Assembly: GCF_014641945.1 (NCBI RefSeq)
Contig: NZ_BMIJ01000003.1
Location: 124,001 to 188,000, forward strand
From: Marinobacterium zhoushanense
Lineage (GTDB): Bacteria > Pseudomonadota > Gammaproteobacteria > Pseudomonadales > Balneatricaceae
Length of the DNA stretch: 64,000 nucleotides
Direction: 5' to 3'
In this document: piece after piece, positions 19,366 to 28,578 of the stretch
How positions within the stretch are numbered: the stretch's first letter is position 1
Layout: every line of letters starts with the position of its first letter
Made by a program: the position numbers and the translations under genes
Notes under the pieces: generated by a model
The model's input: only the letters and a program-made list of their open reading frames with translations
What the model was told of the DNA's origin: nothing
The model's database searches: none

Positions 19366-19371
19366 AGTCGT

Positions 19372-19387
19372 ATGTCTATTTATACAG
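19372..19387. promoter_or_regulatory. LexA box 1
   Basis: On the minus strand this reads CTGTATAAATAGACAT, matching CTGT-N8-ACAG except for the last base. It lies 7 bases upstream of the lexA start codon, downstream of the predicted lexA promoter. Confidence 0.8.
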
Positions 19388-19390
19388 TAC

Positions 19391-19406
19391 ATGTAGTTTT
19401 ATACAG
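19391..19406. promoter_or_regulatory. LexA box 2, overlapping the lexA promoter
   Basis: On the minus strand this reads CTGTATAAAACTACAT, again one base from the CTGT-N8-ACAG consensus. It is centred 19 bases from box 1, close to the tandem spacing known at E. coli lexA. It overlaps a possible minus-strand -10 (TAAAAC, 19396-19401), which is 16 bases from TTGACG (19418-19423). dinG starts divergently about 90 bases away, so the boxes may repress both directions. Confidence 0.8.
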
Positions 19407-19492
19407 TATTTTTCCGGCGTCAAGCAATTATCTGTTTAAACATCCAGTCTCTTGTTATGATGCCCCGCCACCCAGGATCGGAAGGAGCCCCC

Positions 19493-21619
19493 TTGCTCGA
19501 CGCAACGCTCAAACAGGCGATTCAGTCTGCCTACAGCCAGTTTTTGACCAGTCGAGGGCTGAAGGCACGCGCTGCCCAGAAACAGATGATTGCCGAAGTT
19601 GCACGTACCCTTGCCGGCATCGGGGTGGGCGAGCAGGGTGAGCGTCTTGGTGAGCGGCACGTCAGTGTGGTTGAGGCGGGTACGGGTACCGGAAAAACAA
19701 TCGCCTATCTACTGGCGACATTGCCCATCGCGCGGGTGCGCAAGAAGCGCATAGTGTTGTCGACCGCTACGGTATCGCTGCAGGAGCAGTTGGTTAACAA
19801 GGATCTGCCCGAGGTGATTCGTCACGCTGGCCTGGAGATTCGTTACCAACTGGCCAAAGGGCGTGGACGCTATCTCTGCGTTAACAAGATAGAGCAGCAT
19901 CTCGAGCGACAGGGCGAGTTAGGGCAGATGGCCTTGTATGAAGACGAGTACGCTGAGGTGCTTGATGCCCAGACGCTGGCCACCTACAGAGAGCTGATGG
20001 ATCGCTTTGTTTCCGGCGGTTGGGACGGTGATCGGGATAACCTGCCGGATTCTCTGGAAGAGGGGTTGTGGCGACCGCTGACCAGCGATCATATGCAGTG
20101 CAGCAACCGGCGTTGCCTTAACTTTTCTGCCTGTCCATTCTACCGTGCCCGGGACCAGCTCGACAGTGTTGAGCTGGTGGTTGCCAACCACGACCTGGTC
20201 CTTGCTGATCTGGCGCTCGGCGGCGGGGCGATACTGCCGGATCCTAAGGACACGATCTATGTACTGGATGAGGGGCATCATCTACCGGATAAAGCCAGCG
20301 GTCATTTTGCCTTTTCGATGAGGCTGGGCAGCAGTCAGAAGTTGTGTCAGTCCCTGCCGAAAAGGCTGCATGGGTTATTGGATGAGGCGGGGACAGCAGT
20401 GGCGCTGCTGGATCCGATCGAGCGCATCGCAAATCCATTACGCGAGATGGGTGAGGTGCTAAGTCAGCTCGAGCCGCAAATACAGGTACTGCTCGATTCG
20501 GAAGAGCGGGGGCAGCGGGTACGTTTCTCACGGGGGCTGATTCCGGAGCCGCTCAGGATTTTGTGCCGCGACCTTACTCATGCCAGCGAACGGGTTCAGC
20601 AGCATATGGAGCAGTTGGTGTCGGTGCTGCGCGAAGCGATGGAGGGGGACATCGCCGAAATCGATCGCGCCCTGGCCGAGCGCTGGTACCCCCAGTTGGG
20701 TGTGCTATGGGGACGCGTGCAGCAGATCAGCTGGTTGGCGCGCAGTTACGCGACGCCGGATCCTGAGGGGCGCATGCCGACGGCGCGCTGGTTGTCGCGC
20801 ATAGAACAGGAGCAGTTGACCGATGTTGAGCTTCGCAGCGCCCCCGTGTCAGCTGCCGATACCCTTCGCGAGCATTTATGGGAGGTGTGTTTCGGTGCGG
20901 TCGTCACATCGGCGACGTTAACCGCACTGGGCCGCTTCGACCGTCTGCTCGATCAGTTGGGGTTGCCGGTGGATACAAGCTGTGTCCGCCTGCAAAGTCC
21001 GTTCGATCACTACGCGATGGGCACGCTTGAGGTGCCCGCCATGCGCTCGGATCCCGGCGATCAACAGGCTCATACCGAGGAGATCGCGGAGTACCTGGCC
21101 GAGCAGTTGGGGGGGATTCAGGCGGCGCTTGTGCTGTTCAGCAGTTGGCGCCAAATGTTGGCTACCCTTGAACGCCAGCCTGAATCCATTAAGAATAGGA
21201 TCCTCGCTCAGGGGGACCATAGCCGTCAGGAGATCCTGAGGATTCATCGAGAGCGTATCGATGCAGGGCAGCCAAGCGTTATATTCGGCCTGGCTTCCTT
21301 TGCGGAGGGGGTCGATCTTCCCGGCGGCTATTTGACCGATGTGATTATCACCAAACTGCCGTTCGGTGTCCCGGATGATCCGGTCGATGCCACCATGGCG
21401 GAGTGGATAGAGCAACAGGGCGGGAACGCGTTCTCCGACTGGGCAGTGCCCGCGGCCTCGATGCGTTTGACGCAAGCGGTCGGTCGGTTGTTGAGAACGG
21501 AACAGGACAGGGGGCGAGTGGTGTTGCTGGATCGTAGAGTGGTCACCCGGCGCTACGGCCGCCTGTTGTTGGATTCTCTGCCGCCTTTTCGCCGCCAGAT
21601 AGATAACCGACAGCTTTAA
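19493..21619 (+). CDS. dinG: ATP-dependent DNA helicase DinG
   Basis: A 708-residue XPD-like superfamily 2 helicase that unwinds DNA and R-loops 5' to 3'. Walker A is AGTGTGKT and the DEAH-type box reads DEGHH. Four iron-sulphur cysteines are visible, one in RYLC and three in QCSNRRCLNFSAC, with the E. coli DinG spacing C-x4-C-x5-C. I chose the TTG at 19493 because a strong GGAAGGAG lies six bases before it. The upstream ATG at 19457 has no ribosome site and overlaps a possible -10 (TATGAT). The gene is divergent from lexA across the two LexA boxes, which fits SOS induction. Confidence 0.92.
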   Translation: MLDATLKQAIQSAYSQFLTSRGLKARAAQKQMIAEVARTLAGIGVGEQGERLGERHVSVVEAGTGTGKTIAYLLATLPIARVRKKRIVLSTATVSLQEQLVNKDLPEVIRHAGLEIRYQLAKGRGRYLCVNKIEQHLERQGELGQMALYEDEYAEVLDAQTLATYRELMDRFVSGGWDGDRDNLPDSLEEGLWRPLTSDHMQCSNRRCLNFSACPFYRARDQLDSVELVVANHDLVLADLALGGGAILPDPKDTIYVLDEGHHLPDKASGHFAFSMRLGSSQKLCQSLPKRLHGLLDEAGTAVALLDPIERIANPLREMGEVLSQLEPQIQVLLDSEERGQRVRFSRGLIPEPLRILCRDLTHASERVQQHMEQLVSVLREAMEGDIAEIDRALAERWYPQLGVLWGRVQQISWLARSYATPDPEGRMPTARWLSRIEQEQLTDVELRSAPVSAADTLREHLWEVCFGAVVTSATLTALGRFDRLLDQLGLPVDTSCVRLQSPFDHYAMGTLEVPAMRSDPGDQQAHTEEIAEYLAEQLGGIQAALVLFSSWRQMLATLERQPESIKNRILAQGDHSRQEILRIHRERIDAGQPSVIFGLASFAEGVDLPGGYLTDVIITKLPFGVPDDPVDATMAEWIEQQGGNAFSDWAVPAASMRLTQAVGRLLRTEQDRGRVVLLDRRVVTRRYGRLLLDSLPPFRRQIDNRQL

Positions 21620-21635
21620 TTAAAAAGGTAAGCAC

Positions 21636-23267
21636 TTGAGTACAGAAGAGAAAGTGAAAGCGAACGCAGCCGATAACAGTGATGCAGGCGCGAAGTCACG
21701 TCGCCGTCGGCGTTCACGCAAACCGCGCGCCGCTGCAGCCATGAGCTGGACGCCGGAGAGCTTCAAGGTCGCGGCGGTTGAAGGCAAGAAGCGTTTCCAT
21801 GATTTCAAGCTGCCGGATGTGTTGATGCATGCCATCGCGGATCTCGGATTCGAATACTGCACGCCGATCCAGGCTGAAACCATAGAACCTGCTCTGGCCG
21901 GTATGGATATGATCGGCAAGGCGCAAACCGGAACCGGTAAGACGGCGGCCTTTCTGATTGGCATTATCACCGACCTGCTCGATTTTCCCCTCGACGCCCG
22001 GCGCAAGCTTGCCGAACCCCGCGCCCTGATCATCGCGCCGACCCGCGAGCTGGCGCTTCAGATCGCCTCGGATGCCGAAGGGTTGTGCAAATATACGGAG
22101 CTCAGCGTTGTCTCCCTGGTGGGCGGTATGGACTACGAGCGTCAGCGCAAGGATCTTGCGCGAGGGCCGGTCGACATCCTGGTGGCGACACCGGGTCGAC
22201 TGATCGACTTTGTGCGCGGAAAAGAGGTCGATCTTTACAACGTCGAGGTGCTGGTCCTGGATGAGGCGGACAGAATGTTGAGCATGGGGTTCATCCCCGA
22301 TGTGCGGACCATCATTCGCCACACGCCACGGAAGGGGCCGGAGCGTCAGACTCTGCTCTACAGTGCGACCTTCACCGACGAGATCATGCGTCTGGCGCAG
22401 CAGTGGACCGTCGATCCGGTGCGCATCGAGATCGAGTCCGAACGCAAGACCACCGACAGCGTGTCGCAAAAGGTGTTCCTGGTCTCCAGTCATGAAAAAT
22501 ATCGTCTGCTGATCAATTATCTGCGGGCGCATGGTATCGACCGCGCAATTGTTTTCTGCAATCGACGTCACGAAACCCGGTCATTGGCAGAGAAGCTACG
22601 TAAGGATGGTCTGAGCGCCGCGTTGATGTCGGGCGAGATTCCGCAGAACAAGCGTTTGAAGACGCTGGAAGATTTCCGCAGCGGCAAAATCCAGGTGCTG
22701 GTTGCCACCGATGTGGCCGGGCGGGGGATCCATATTGATGGTGTCACCCACGTTATCAATTATCAGCTCCCGGACGATGCGGATGACTATGTCCACCGCA
22801 TTGGGCGTACCGGGCGTGCCGGCGCGACAGGTACTTCGATCTGCTTCGCCTGTGAGGATGATTCATTCATGATTCCGCAGATCGAGGAGGAAACCGGCGT
22901 CAAGCTTGAGTGTATCCATCCCGACGCGGAGTTGCTGTTGGAGCCTGCTATTAAGACTGACAAGGTGGAAGCTAAAGAAGACGAGCCGACTGATCTGGAA
23001 GACTCCTCCGACGCTGAGGCGGTCGTTGTTGAATCCGAGCAGCTGGTCGCCGATGATCAGGCTTCACCGGAGCAACTGGCTGTCGAAGCCGAACAGGAAG
23101 CGGGTCAAGAGGGTGAGGATAAGCGAGCGGGCGAGCCGGACAGCGCCCCTGATATCGCGCCTGTTGCGGATCCTGAGGTTACCGGTGTGGAACAGCCTAG
23201 CGAGGAGGTTCGTGAGTCGAGTGATGATCAGTCTCCGGACGACAGCGAACGGCAAAAGCAGGATTGA
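21636..23267 (+). CDS. rhlB: ATP-dependent RNA helicase RhlB
   Basis: A 543-residue DEAD-box helicase. Visible motifs are AQTGTGKT (I), PTRELA (Ia), TPGR (Ib), DEAD (II), SAT (III) and HRIGRTGR (VI). RhlB unwinds structured RNA for the degradosome. An Arg/Lys-rich segment (about residues 20-32) precedes the core. The last about 110 residues are a highly acidic, low-complexity tail, longer than in E. coli RhlB. The start codon is TTG at 21636, with AAGG upstream, 16 bases after dinG. A small membrane protein gene follows. Confidence 0.9.
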   Translation: MSTEEKVKANAADNSDAGAKSRRRRRSRKPRAAAAMSWTPESFKVAAVEGKKRFHDFKLPDVLMHAIADLGFEYCTPIQAETIEPALAGMDMIGKAQTGTGKTAAFLIGIITDLLDFPLDARRKLAEPRALIIAPTRELALQIASDAEGLCKYTELSVVSLVGGMDYERQRKDLARGPVDILVATPGRLIDFVRGKEVDLYNVEVLVLDEADRMLSMGFIPDVRTIIRHTPRKGPERQTLLYSATFTDEIMRLAQQWTVDPVRIEIESERKTTDSVSQKVFLVSSHEKYRLLINYLRAHGIDRAIVFCNRRHETRSLAEKLRKDGLSAALMSGEIPQNKRLKTLEDFRSGKIQVLVATDVAGRGIHIDGVTHVINYQLPDDADDYVHRIGRTGRAGATGTSICFACEDDSFMIPQIEEETGVKLECIHPDAELLLEPAIKTDKVEAKEDEPTDLEDSSDAEAVVVESEQLVADDQASPEQLAVEAEQEAGQEGEDKRAGEPDSAPDIAPVADPEVTGVEQPSEEVRESSDDQSPDDSERQKQD

Positions 23268-23281
23268 TAGAGGGCGGACGT

Positions 23282-23491
23282 TTGGATCGGCATCGTACGG
23301 GTCGAATCAGCAACCTGTTGGCGATCATCGCCAGTGCGTTTTTTGCGGCTGTGGGGCTTGCGGGTTATGGGCGCACTGAGGATCCGCGTCAGTTGTTGCT
23401 GTTTTTGGGGTTGGCGGTGGTTGCCTTCGGGGTGGTCAAACTGGCCTTCTATGGCATAAATCGATTGCTCGATAGTATCGACGAACGCTGA
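23282..23491 (+). CDS. Hypothetical small membrane protein
   Basis: A 69-residue protein with two predicted membrane helices (about residues 10-28 and 39-60) and short charged ends. No family was recognised. I chose the TTG at 23282, which has GAGGG upstream; the frame also contains a TTG at 23264 that overlaps the rhlB stop. It lies between rhlB and gpsA with 23 bases before gpsA, so it is probably in the same transcript. Confidence 0.6.
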   Translation: MDRHRTGRISNLLAIIASAFFAAVGLAGYGRTEDPRQLLLFLGLAVVAFGVVKLAFYGINRLLDSIDER

Positions 23492-23514
23492 ACAGTTTTC
23501 AGGCGGAGGAGCGT

Positions 23515-24537
23515 ATGAGCAGTTCTGCTGCAGTGGCAGTACTCGGCGGCGGCAATTTCGGCACCGTGATCGCCAATATGATCGCTGAAAAGGGGCGAGA
23601 GGTTCGCCTGTGGATGCGCGATGCCGATGCCGCCGAGCAGATTAACGCGGTTCACGAAAACCGGCGCTATCTGCCCGGGGTGAGCTTGTCTGAAGGTTTG
23701 ATTGCCACATCGGATATGGCACAGGCGCTTGATGGTGTAGATATCGTATTCGTATCCGTGCCCTCTAGTGCGGTGCGCGAAGTTGCGCGCCAGGCGCGAC
23801 CCTGGATCAAGCCCGGGCAGATCCTGGTCAGTACCACCAAGGGCATAGAGGCAGGCACTTTTTGCCTGATGAGTGAGGTGATATCCCAGGAGTTGCCGGA
23901 TGCACGGGTCGGTGTCCTCAGTGGCCCCAATTTGGCCAAGGAGGTAGCGCAACGGGAGCTGACGGGAACGGTAATCGCCTCTAGTGATGAGCAGCTGCGC
24001 GACAGCATTCAGGCGTTGCTCCACAGTGGTTATTTTCGCGTCTACGCCAGTAGCGATACCTATGGCGTCGAACTCGGTGGTACATTGAAAAACATCTATG
24101 CCATAGCGGCGGGCATGAGCGCGGCATTCGGTATGGGGGAGAACACCAAAAGCATGCTGTTGACCCGCAGCTTGGCCGAGATGAGTCGCTTTGCAGTCAG
24201 TATGGGGGCAAATCCGCTGACCTTCCTTGGGCTGGCCGGCGTGGGCGATCTGATCGTTACCTGCATGTCGCCACTGAGTCGTAACTATCGTGTTGGTTAC
24301 GCGCTGGGTCAGGGGAAAACCTTGCAGGAAGCGATCGACACGCTGGGCGAGGTTGCTGAAGGGGTCAATACCCTGCGCCAGGTGCGCAACAAGGCCGCCG
24401 AGAAAGAGGTCTATATGCCGCTGGTGGACGGTCTCTATCAAGTGGTCTTCGAAGGGGCTCCTGTGCAGGAAGTTGCCAAACGCATGATGCTCAATCAGCA
24501 GGCCAGCGATGTCGAGTTCGTACTGCCGCGGAGCTAA
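23515..24537 (+). CDS. gpsA: Glycerol-3-phosphate dehydrogenase [NAD(P)+]
   Basis: A 340-residue enzyme that reduces dihydroxyacetone phosphate to sn-glycerol-3-phosphate for phospholipid synthesis. The N-terminal Rossmann fold has the motif [12 protein letters not shown]. Other conserved stretches are [16 protein letters not shown] with the catalytic Lys region, and [13 protein letters not shown]. Length matches the family. The ribosome site GGAGG lies before the ATG. sixA starts 3 bases after the stop. Confidence 0.96.
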   Translation: MSSSAAVAVLGGGNFGTVIANMIAEKGREVRLWMRDADAAEQINAVHENRRYLPGVSLSEGLIATSDMAQALDGVDIVFVSVPSSAVREVARQARPWIKPGQILVSTTKGIEAGTFCLMSEVISQELPDARVGVLSGPNLAKEVAQRELTGTVIASSDEQLRDSIQALLHSGYFRVYASSDTYGVELGGTLKNIYAIAAGMSAAFGMGENTKSMLLTRSLAEMSRFAVSMGANPLTFLGLAGVGDLIVTCMSPLSRNYRVGYALGQGKTLQEAIDTLGEVAEGVNTLRQVRNKAAEKEVYMPLVDGLYQVVFEGAPVQEVAKRMMLNQQASDVEFVLPRS

Positions 24538-24540
24538 GCG

Positions 24541-25020
24541 GTGCGGTTGATGCTGATGCGCCACTGCGAAGCGGTGGTCGGTAGGGATTCAGATTCAGAG
24601 CGGCCCGTCACAGCAGCCGCTCTGGCGCATCTCTACCAAAGCGCCAGTGCGCTTCGTGAGCCTCTGGGCCGGGTGTCCTGGTTGGTATCCAGCCCCTGGC
24701 GCAGGGCGCGTGAAACGGCGGAGGCGCTACTCCCTTTTCTGTCTCTCTCCGTTCAGCAGGAAATTAGCGATCTGCTGTTGCCGCAGGCCGTTCCAGGCCA
24801 GACACTAACAATGCTGGAGCGATATTTCACTGAAGGCGTTGATGGTGATACTTCATTGCTGTTGGTGGGGCATCAGCCGCTTGTCGGGCGGTTGATCGGG
24901 CTTCTGTGTGAAGGTGACAGTGGGGCTGGATTCAGCCCCACTCCGGGTGAGATCGCCGTTATTGAGCTTGACTGGCCGGCAGCGGGGATGGGGTCGCTTC
25001 GTCACTGGTGTCGGCTGTAA
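24541..25020 (+). CDS. sixA: SixA-like phosphohistidine phosphatase
   Basis: A 159-residue histidine-phosphatase-fold protein. The N-terminal signature reads MRHCEA where RHGEA is usual: His8, the residue phosphorylated during catalysis, is kept, but the next Gly is Cys. The second catalytic His lies in VGHQPLV. SixA removes phosphate from histidine phosphotransfer proteins such as ArcB or NPr. The GTG start has GGAG eight bases upstream, and gpsA lies just before it. The last 62 bases overlap, antisense, the end of the PglL-like gene. Confidence 0.85.
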   Translation: MRLMLMRHCEAVVGRDSDSERPVTAAALAHLYQSASALREPLGRVSWLVSSPWRRARETAEALLPFLSLSVQQEISDLLLPQAVPGQTLTMLERYFTEGVDGDTSLLLVGHQPLVGRLIGLLCEGDSGAGFSPTPGEIAVIELDWPAAGMGSLRHWCRL

Positions 25021-26761
25021 ACCGACCACTCACCACCGCGTCCTCGAACTTCTCCAGCTGTTTGTCGTCTGGATAAATAGCTCTGACATGGGCCAGGGTC
25101 TCGATAGCCTGCTGCTGCTCGCCCAGGTGCAGGTAGGCCCGGGCTATATCCGTGTAGACCAGCTTGTCTGGAGTCTGTTGGGTATAGTGATGCGCCCAGT
25201 CGATGAATTCTTGGGTGTGATCCGTCACCTTCTGATGCATCTCTCGATAAAGCAGCGCACGCATCCAGAAATACTCGCCCATCTCTCTAAAGTAGAAATC
25301 GTTCATGGCTGGGGCCAGGTGTTTGGGCTGGGTGCCTTTGCTGCGCATATATTGAACTAATCCGGAAGTGGCTAGCAGCGCGTGAGCAAGGAATATTATC
25401 AGTAATGGAGTCGCAAATAGCGCGGTAACGCGTACCCCGTTTTGGGCCGGACGACTGAGTTGTATTCTCCGCACCTGTTTGCCGCTCTGGAAGCAGAGGA
25501 ACAGTAGAATCAGCAATATTATCCAGTGGATGCTGGATATGTAGAAAGGAAGCTCTACCTGGGTGTGCAGTGCGATCGGTGCCAGCAGCGCCGCCATGGC
25601 GGCGCCTCTTTGCCAACCCATCTGTATCAGTTGCCAAACAACGGCGACAGCGGCGGCGGCGATCGAGAGCAGCGCCAAAATGCCACCTTCGATCATCCAA
25701 AACAGCAGTTCGTTGTGGGGGTGGCTGAAGCGTTTGTCATCCAGCTTATAGTTGGGAACTTGCTGGTAGTAAGCTGGCCTGTTCTCCTGAAAGACATGCT
25801 GGAAGCTGCCTATCCCATGCCCGATGAGCGGCGACTGCAGGAAGGTATGCCATGCCAGTCGGTAGATATGGGGACGGGCGTCGCCGCTGACGCCTTCATT
25901 AGCGGTCAAACGCTCAATTTTGGCGAGGGTTTTAATAGTGCCTGTGTCACTTGCATTCAGGCCGATCGCCGCGCCCCCGGCAATCGCAGCGACCAGCAAT
26001 GCAGTGGTCAGCTTGCGCCTGAACAGTAATCGGCCGCGAGAAAGAATAAGCAACGTCAGTGCAATCACCAGCCCCAGGTAGCCGACTCGGGATCCTATGG
26101 TGACAATATTTGCACTCGCTAAGAGCAGTGTCATCAAAACCAGAGCTTTGAAGGGCCAACGCATGCGTAAAAAGGCGGGTGTCGTGGCCTGGTACAGCGC
26201 CAGAGCTATGCCTGTGGCCATCATCGACGCATGCAGGTTCGCCTGCTGGTAGATGCCGGCGGGAACCTTGCCGGATACCCAGGGCATGAGGCCTTTGAAT
26301 GGGTTGTTGGGCAGTATCTGGCTAAGGCCGATCAGGCCCTGGATCATGATACTGGCCAGTACCAGATAGATGGCAGTGTCGACTTGACGGCGAGTCAGGC
26401 GGTACTGGAATAGCGAGAACCAGAACAGCATTCCGCCCAGGATCACACCGAGGCGGATCAGCCACTCCGCGGGGCGCTCGATCCCGGTCAGGAATCCACC
26501 CAATACCAAACCCGCAGGGAATAGCATAAGCAGACCGAAATGTCGGGGGTAAACAAAGGTTTCATGCTTGAGCATGGCGAATAGGCCGCCTGTCATGGTG
26601 ATCAGGCTTGCCGCCCAGATGCTGGCGTTATAGGGCAGCATCAGCCCCTCGCCGCCAAGATTGGGTTGATAATAAAAGGGGGCTATCAGTACCAGAAGGG
26701 TGAAGGTGAGAAAAAAGACTCTCTGCTCCCGCGTCAGTGCGGTGCGCTCCAGTAACGGCAT
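24959..26761 (-). CDS. PglL-like O-oligosaccharyltransferase (Wzy/O-antigen ligase family)
   Basis: A 600-residue membrane protein with about 12 hydrophobic segments. A large periplasmic loop carries the conserved motif HPHNELLFWMIEGG, typical of the Wzy/WaaL/PglL fold. A soluble C-terminal part (about residues 500-590) resembles TPR-like Wzy_C_2 tails. PglL-type enzymes transfer a lipid-linked glycan to pilin or other proteins; WaaL-type activity on lipopolysaccharide is the alternative. No glycan synthesis or pilin genes are nearby. The ATG at 26761 has AAGGAG upstream. The 3' end overlaps sixA by 62 bases. Confidence 0.82.
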   Translation of the reverse strand: MPLLERTALTREQRVFFLTFTLLVLIAPFYYQPNLGGEGLMLPYNASIWAASLITMTGGLFAMLKHETFVYPRHFGLLMLFPAGLVLGGFLTGIERPAEWLIRLGVILGGMLFWFSLFQYRLTRRQVDTAIYLVLASIMIQGLIGLSQILPNNPFKGLMPWVSGKVPAGIYQQANLHASMMATGIALALYQATTPAFLRMRWPFKALVLMTLLLASANIVTIGSRVGYLGLVIALTLLILSRGRLLFRRKLTTALLVAAIAGGAAIGLNASDTGTIKTLAKIERLTANEGVSGDARPHIYRLAWHTFLQSPLIGHGIGSFQHVFQENRPAYYQQVPNYKLDDKRFSHPHNELLFWMIEGGILALLSIAAAAVAVVWQLIQMGWQRGAAMAALLAPIALHTQVELPFYISSIHWIILLILLFLCFQSGKQVRRIQLSRPAQNGVRVTALFATPLLIIFLAHALLATSGLVQYMRSKGTQPKHLAPAMNDFYFREMGEYFWMRALLYREMHQKVTDHTQEFIDWAHHYTQQTPDKLVYTDIARAYLHLGEQQQAIETLAHVRAIYPDDKQLEKFEDAVVSGRFTADTSDEATPSPLPASQAQ

Positions 26762-26840
26762 CGGTGGCTCCTTGCTTCGGTCTGTGTGGGATCCTAACGA
26801 ATCGGTTATGCTTGGGAAAGGAAAACCGCTAAGGAAATTT

Positions 26841-27725
26841 ATGAGTATCAATGAGCTCAGTATCGATATCGGTGGCCGTCGTCTGGCGGCGATCGATTTT
26901 GGTGGACCTGCGGATCGGACAGTGCTGGCGGTGCATGGTTGGCTGGATAATGCCGCAAGCTTTATGGAGCTGGCCCCTCGGCTGGAGGGATATCGCGTTA
27001 TTGCGGTCGATCTCGCCGGCCACGGTCGATCCGATTGGCGCGATCAAAGCAGTTGGTATGCTATCTGGGACTACGTGCTCGATCTTCGGATGGTAATTGA
27101 GGCACTGAGTCTGCAGAAGGTTCATTTGCTGGGACACTCTCTCGGTGCGGCGGTAGCGTCGGTTCTCGCGGCAGTGTTGCCGGAGCGGATTCAAAGCCTG
27201 GTGATGCTTGAGGGGCTTGGGCCTCTGACGATCGAAGCCGCGGATATGCCCGAGCAGTTGCAGGCCGCACTGGAGTGGCATACCAGTGCAAAGTCTTCGT
27301 CCGTCGTGTATCAAGATCCAGCGCGCATGGTTGCGGCAAGAATGCGGGGACGCTTCCCTGTTGGCGAGGGCGCCGCCAACCACTTGGTGTCCAGAGCGCT
27401 GAAGCAGGTGCCGGGTGGCTACGGTTGGGCCCACGATCCACGCTTGCTGGCGCCTTCGCTGTTGCGCTTCAGCGAGGATCAGGTTCAAGCGTTGTTTCGC
27501 GTGATTGAAATGCCGGTCCTTGTTTGTCTCGCTGAAGAGGGGATAGCGACAGATGAAACGCGACAGAGACTGAACTCGCTTGCGCAATTGCGACTGCTCG
27601 AGTTTGCCGGTGGACATCATCCACACCTGGAGCCGGCGACGGTTGATCTGGTAGCTGATGCGGTAAACGCTTTTTATCGCGATTTGCATAAAACTGTATT
27701 TGCCAGAAAGGAGGCGCTCGCTTGA
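26841..27725 (+). CDS. Alpha/beta hydrolase
   Basis: A 294-residue alpha/beta-hydrolase fold protein. The oxyanion region is HGWLDNAASF, the nucleophile elbow GHSLGAA, and the catalytic His probably lies in GGHHPHLE. The family includes esterases and C-C or ester hydrolases; the substrate cannot be told. I chose the ATG at 26841 because AAGGAA precedes it and it starts the first strand. The stop overlaps the next start by one base (TGATG), so translation is coupled to the DUF4892 gene. Confidence 0.85.
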   Translation: MSINELSIDIGGRRLAAIDFGGPADRTVLAVHGWLDNAASFMELAPRLEGYRVIAVDLAGHGRSDWRDQSSWYAIWDYVLDLRMVIEALSLQKVHLLGHSLGAAVASVLAAVLPERIQSLVMLEGLGPLTIEAADMPEQLQAALEWHTSAKSSSVVYQDPARMVAARMRGRFPVGEGAANHLVSRALKQVPGGYGWAHDPRLLAPSLLRFSEDQVQALFRVIEMPVLVCLAEEGIATDETRQRLNSLAQLRLLEFAGGHHPHLEPATVDLVADAVNAFYRDLHKTVFARKEALA

Positions 27726-28576
27726 TGAACAGGAACGTTATCCTACCGATATTGCTGGTAATGAGTCTGCTGGAGGGAGGGCTCGCGCTTGCCGAACTGC
27801 CGGATTTTCTGGAGCCGTTTCCACGCAGTCGCCAGATTCAACAAATAGCCATCGATGCGCAGGAGTACAGGGTTATGCTCGGTGGTGTGGTCAAGATCAA
27901 TCGTCTGATCAGGACCGATCGCGAGCTTCGATTGAGCGGCAAATTGGAACGGACAACCTGGCAACTGCCGGTCGGTCATTCGCCGGAGGATGGGTTTCGA
28001 TATCTGCGGGGGCAGTTGCAGGATGCAGGTGCCGAAATGCTGTTTGAGTGCAGTGGGCGGCAGTGCGGGGCCAGTAACATCTGGGCCAACGATCTTTTCG
28101 ATACATCGCGACTATACGGCGTCGATGAGAGTCAGTTCTACCTGGCGGCGAGAAGAGGGGTGAACTATCTGGTGGTGTATGCCGTGCGGCGGGGCAACGG
28201 TCGGGTCTTTCTGCATCTCGACTGGTTGGTAGACGCCTCAAGCGACGATCAGGGTTGGGCGCAGGTGCTTGAGCAGCAGGGTTATGCCGAGTTACCAGAT
28301 TGGCCTGAGTCGCCGGACAATGCGATCCGCGCTATGGCGGCGCTGCTGGAGGAGCGTCCGGAGAAACACTTGGTTTTGGTGTTGCACCAGGCTGGGCGCG
28401 ATATCGAGTTGAGCCTGCGTCAATCCCGTGAGCTGGCGCTGCGGTTACGCGACCAGGTGTTGGCGGAAGGCATCGCGCCTAACCGAATCGACGCCCACGG
28501 TGCCGGCGCACTTTCGCCGAGCGTGTTGGGCGGGCGCAGGCAAGTGGCGGTGGTGATACTGACTGATCAGGAGTAG
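27725..28576 (+). CDS. DUF4892-like exported protein with OmpA-like C-terminus
   Basis: A 283-residue protein with an N-terminal signal peptide (to about Ala24). The N-terminal about 180 residues look like DUF4892. The last about 70 residues (SLRQSRELALRLRDQVLAEG, then APNRI and HGAGALSP) have the helix and G-A-G pattern of OmpA-like peptidoglycan-binding domains. An envelope role is likely, but no function is known. GGAGG lies nine bases before the ATG. A patatin-like gene follows after 2 bases. Confidence 0.75.
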   Translation: MNRNVILPILLVMSLLEGGLALAELPDFLEPFPRSRQIQQIAIDAQEYRVMLGGVVKINRLIRTDRELRLSGKLERTTWQLPVGHSPEDGFRYLRGQLQDAGAEMLFECSGRQCGASNIWANDLFDTSRLYGVDESQFYLAARRGVNYLVVYAVRRGNGRVFLHLDWLVDASSDDQGWAQVLEQQGYAELPDWPESPDNAIRAMAALLEERPEKHLVLVLHQAGRDIELSLRQSRELALRLRDQVLAEGIAPNRIDAHGAGALSPSVLGGRRQVAVVILTDQE

Positions 28577-28578
28577 TT

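Noticed and set aside
19457..19492. ATG at 19457 as the dinG start
   Set aside because: There is no ribosome site, and it overlaps a -10-like hexamer. The TTG at 19493 has a strong GGAAGGAG at good spacing.
23449..24564. Antisense open frame of about 370 codons opposite gpsA
   Set aside because: Composition is that of a reverse-strand shadow, and it crosses three genes on the other strand.
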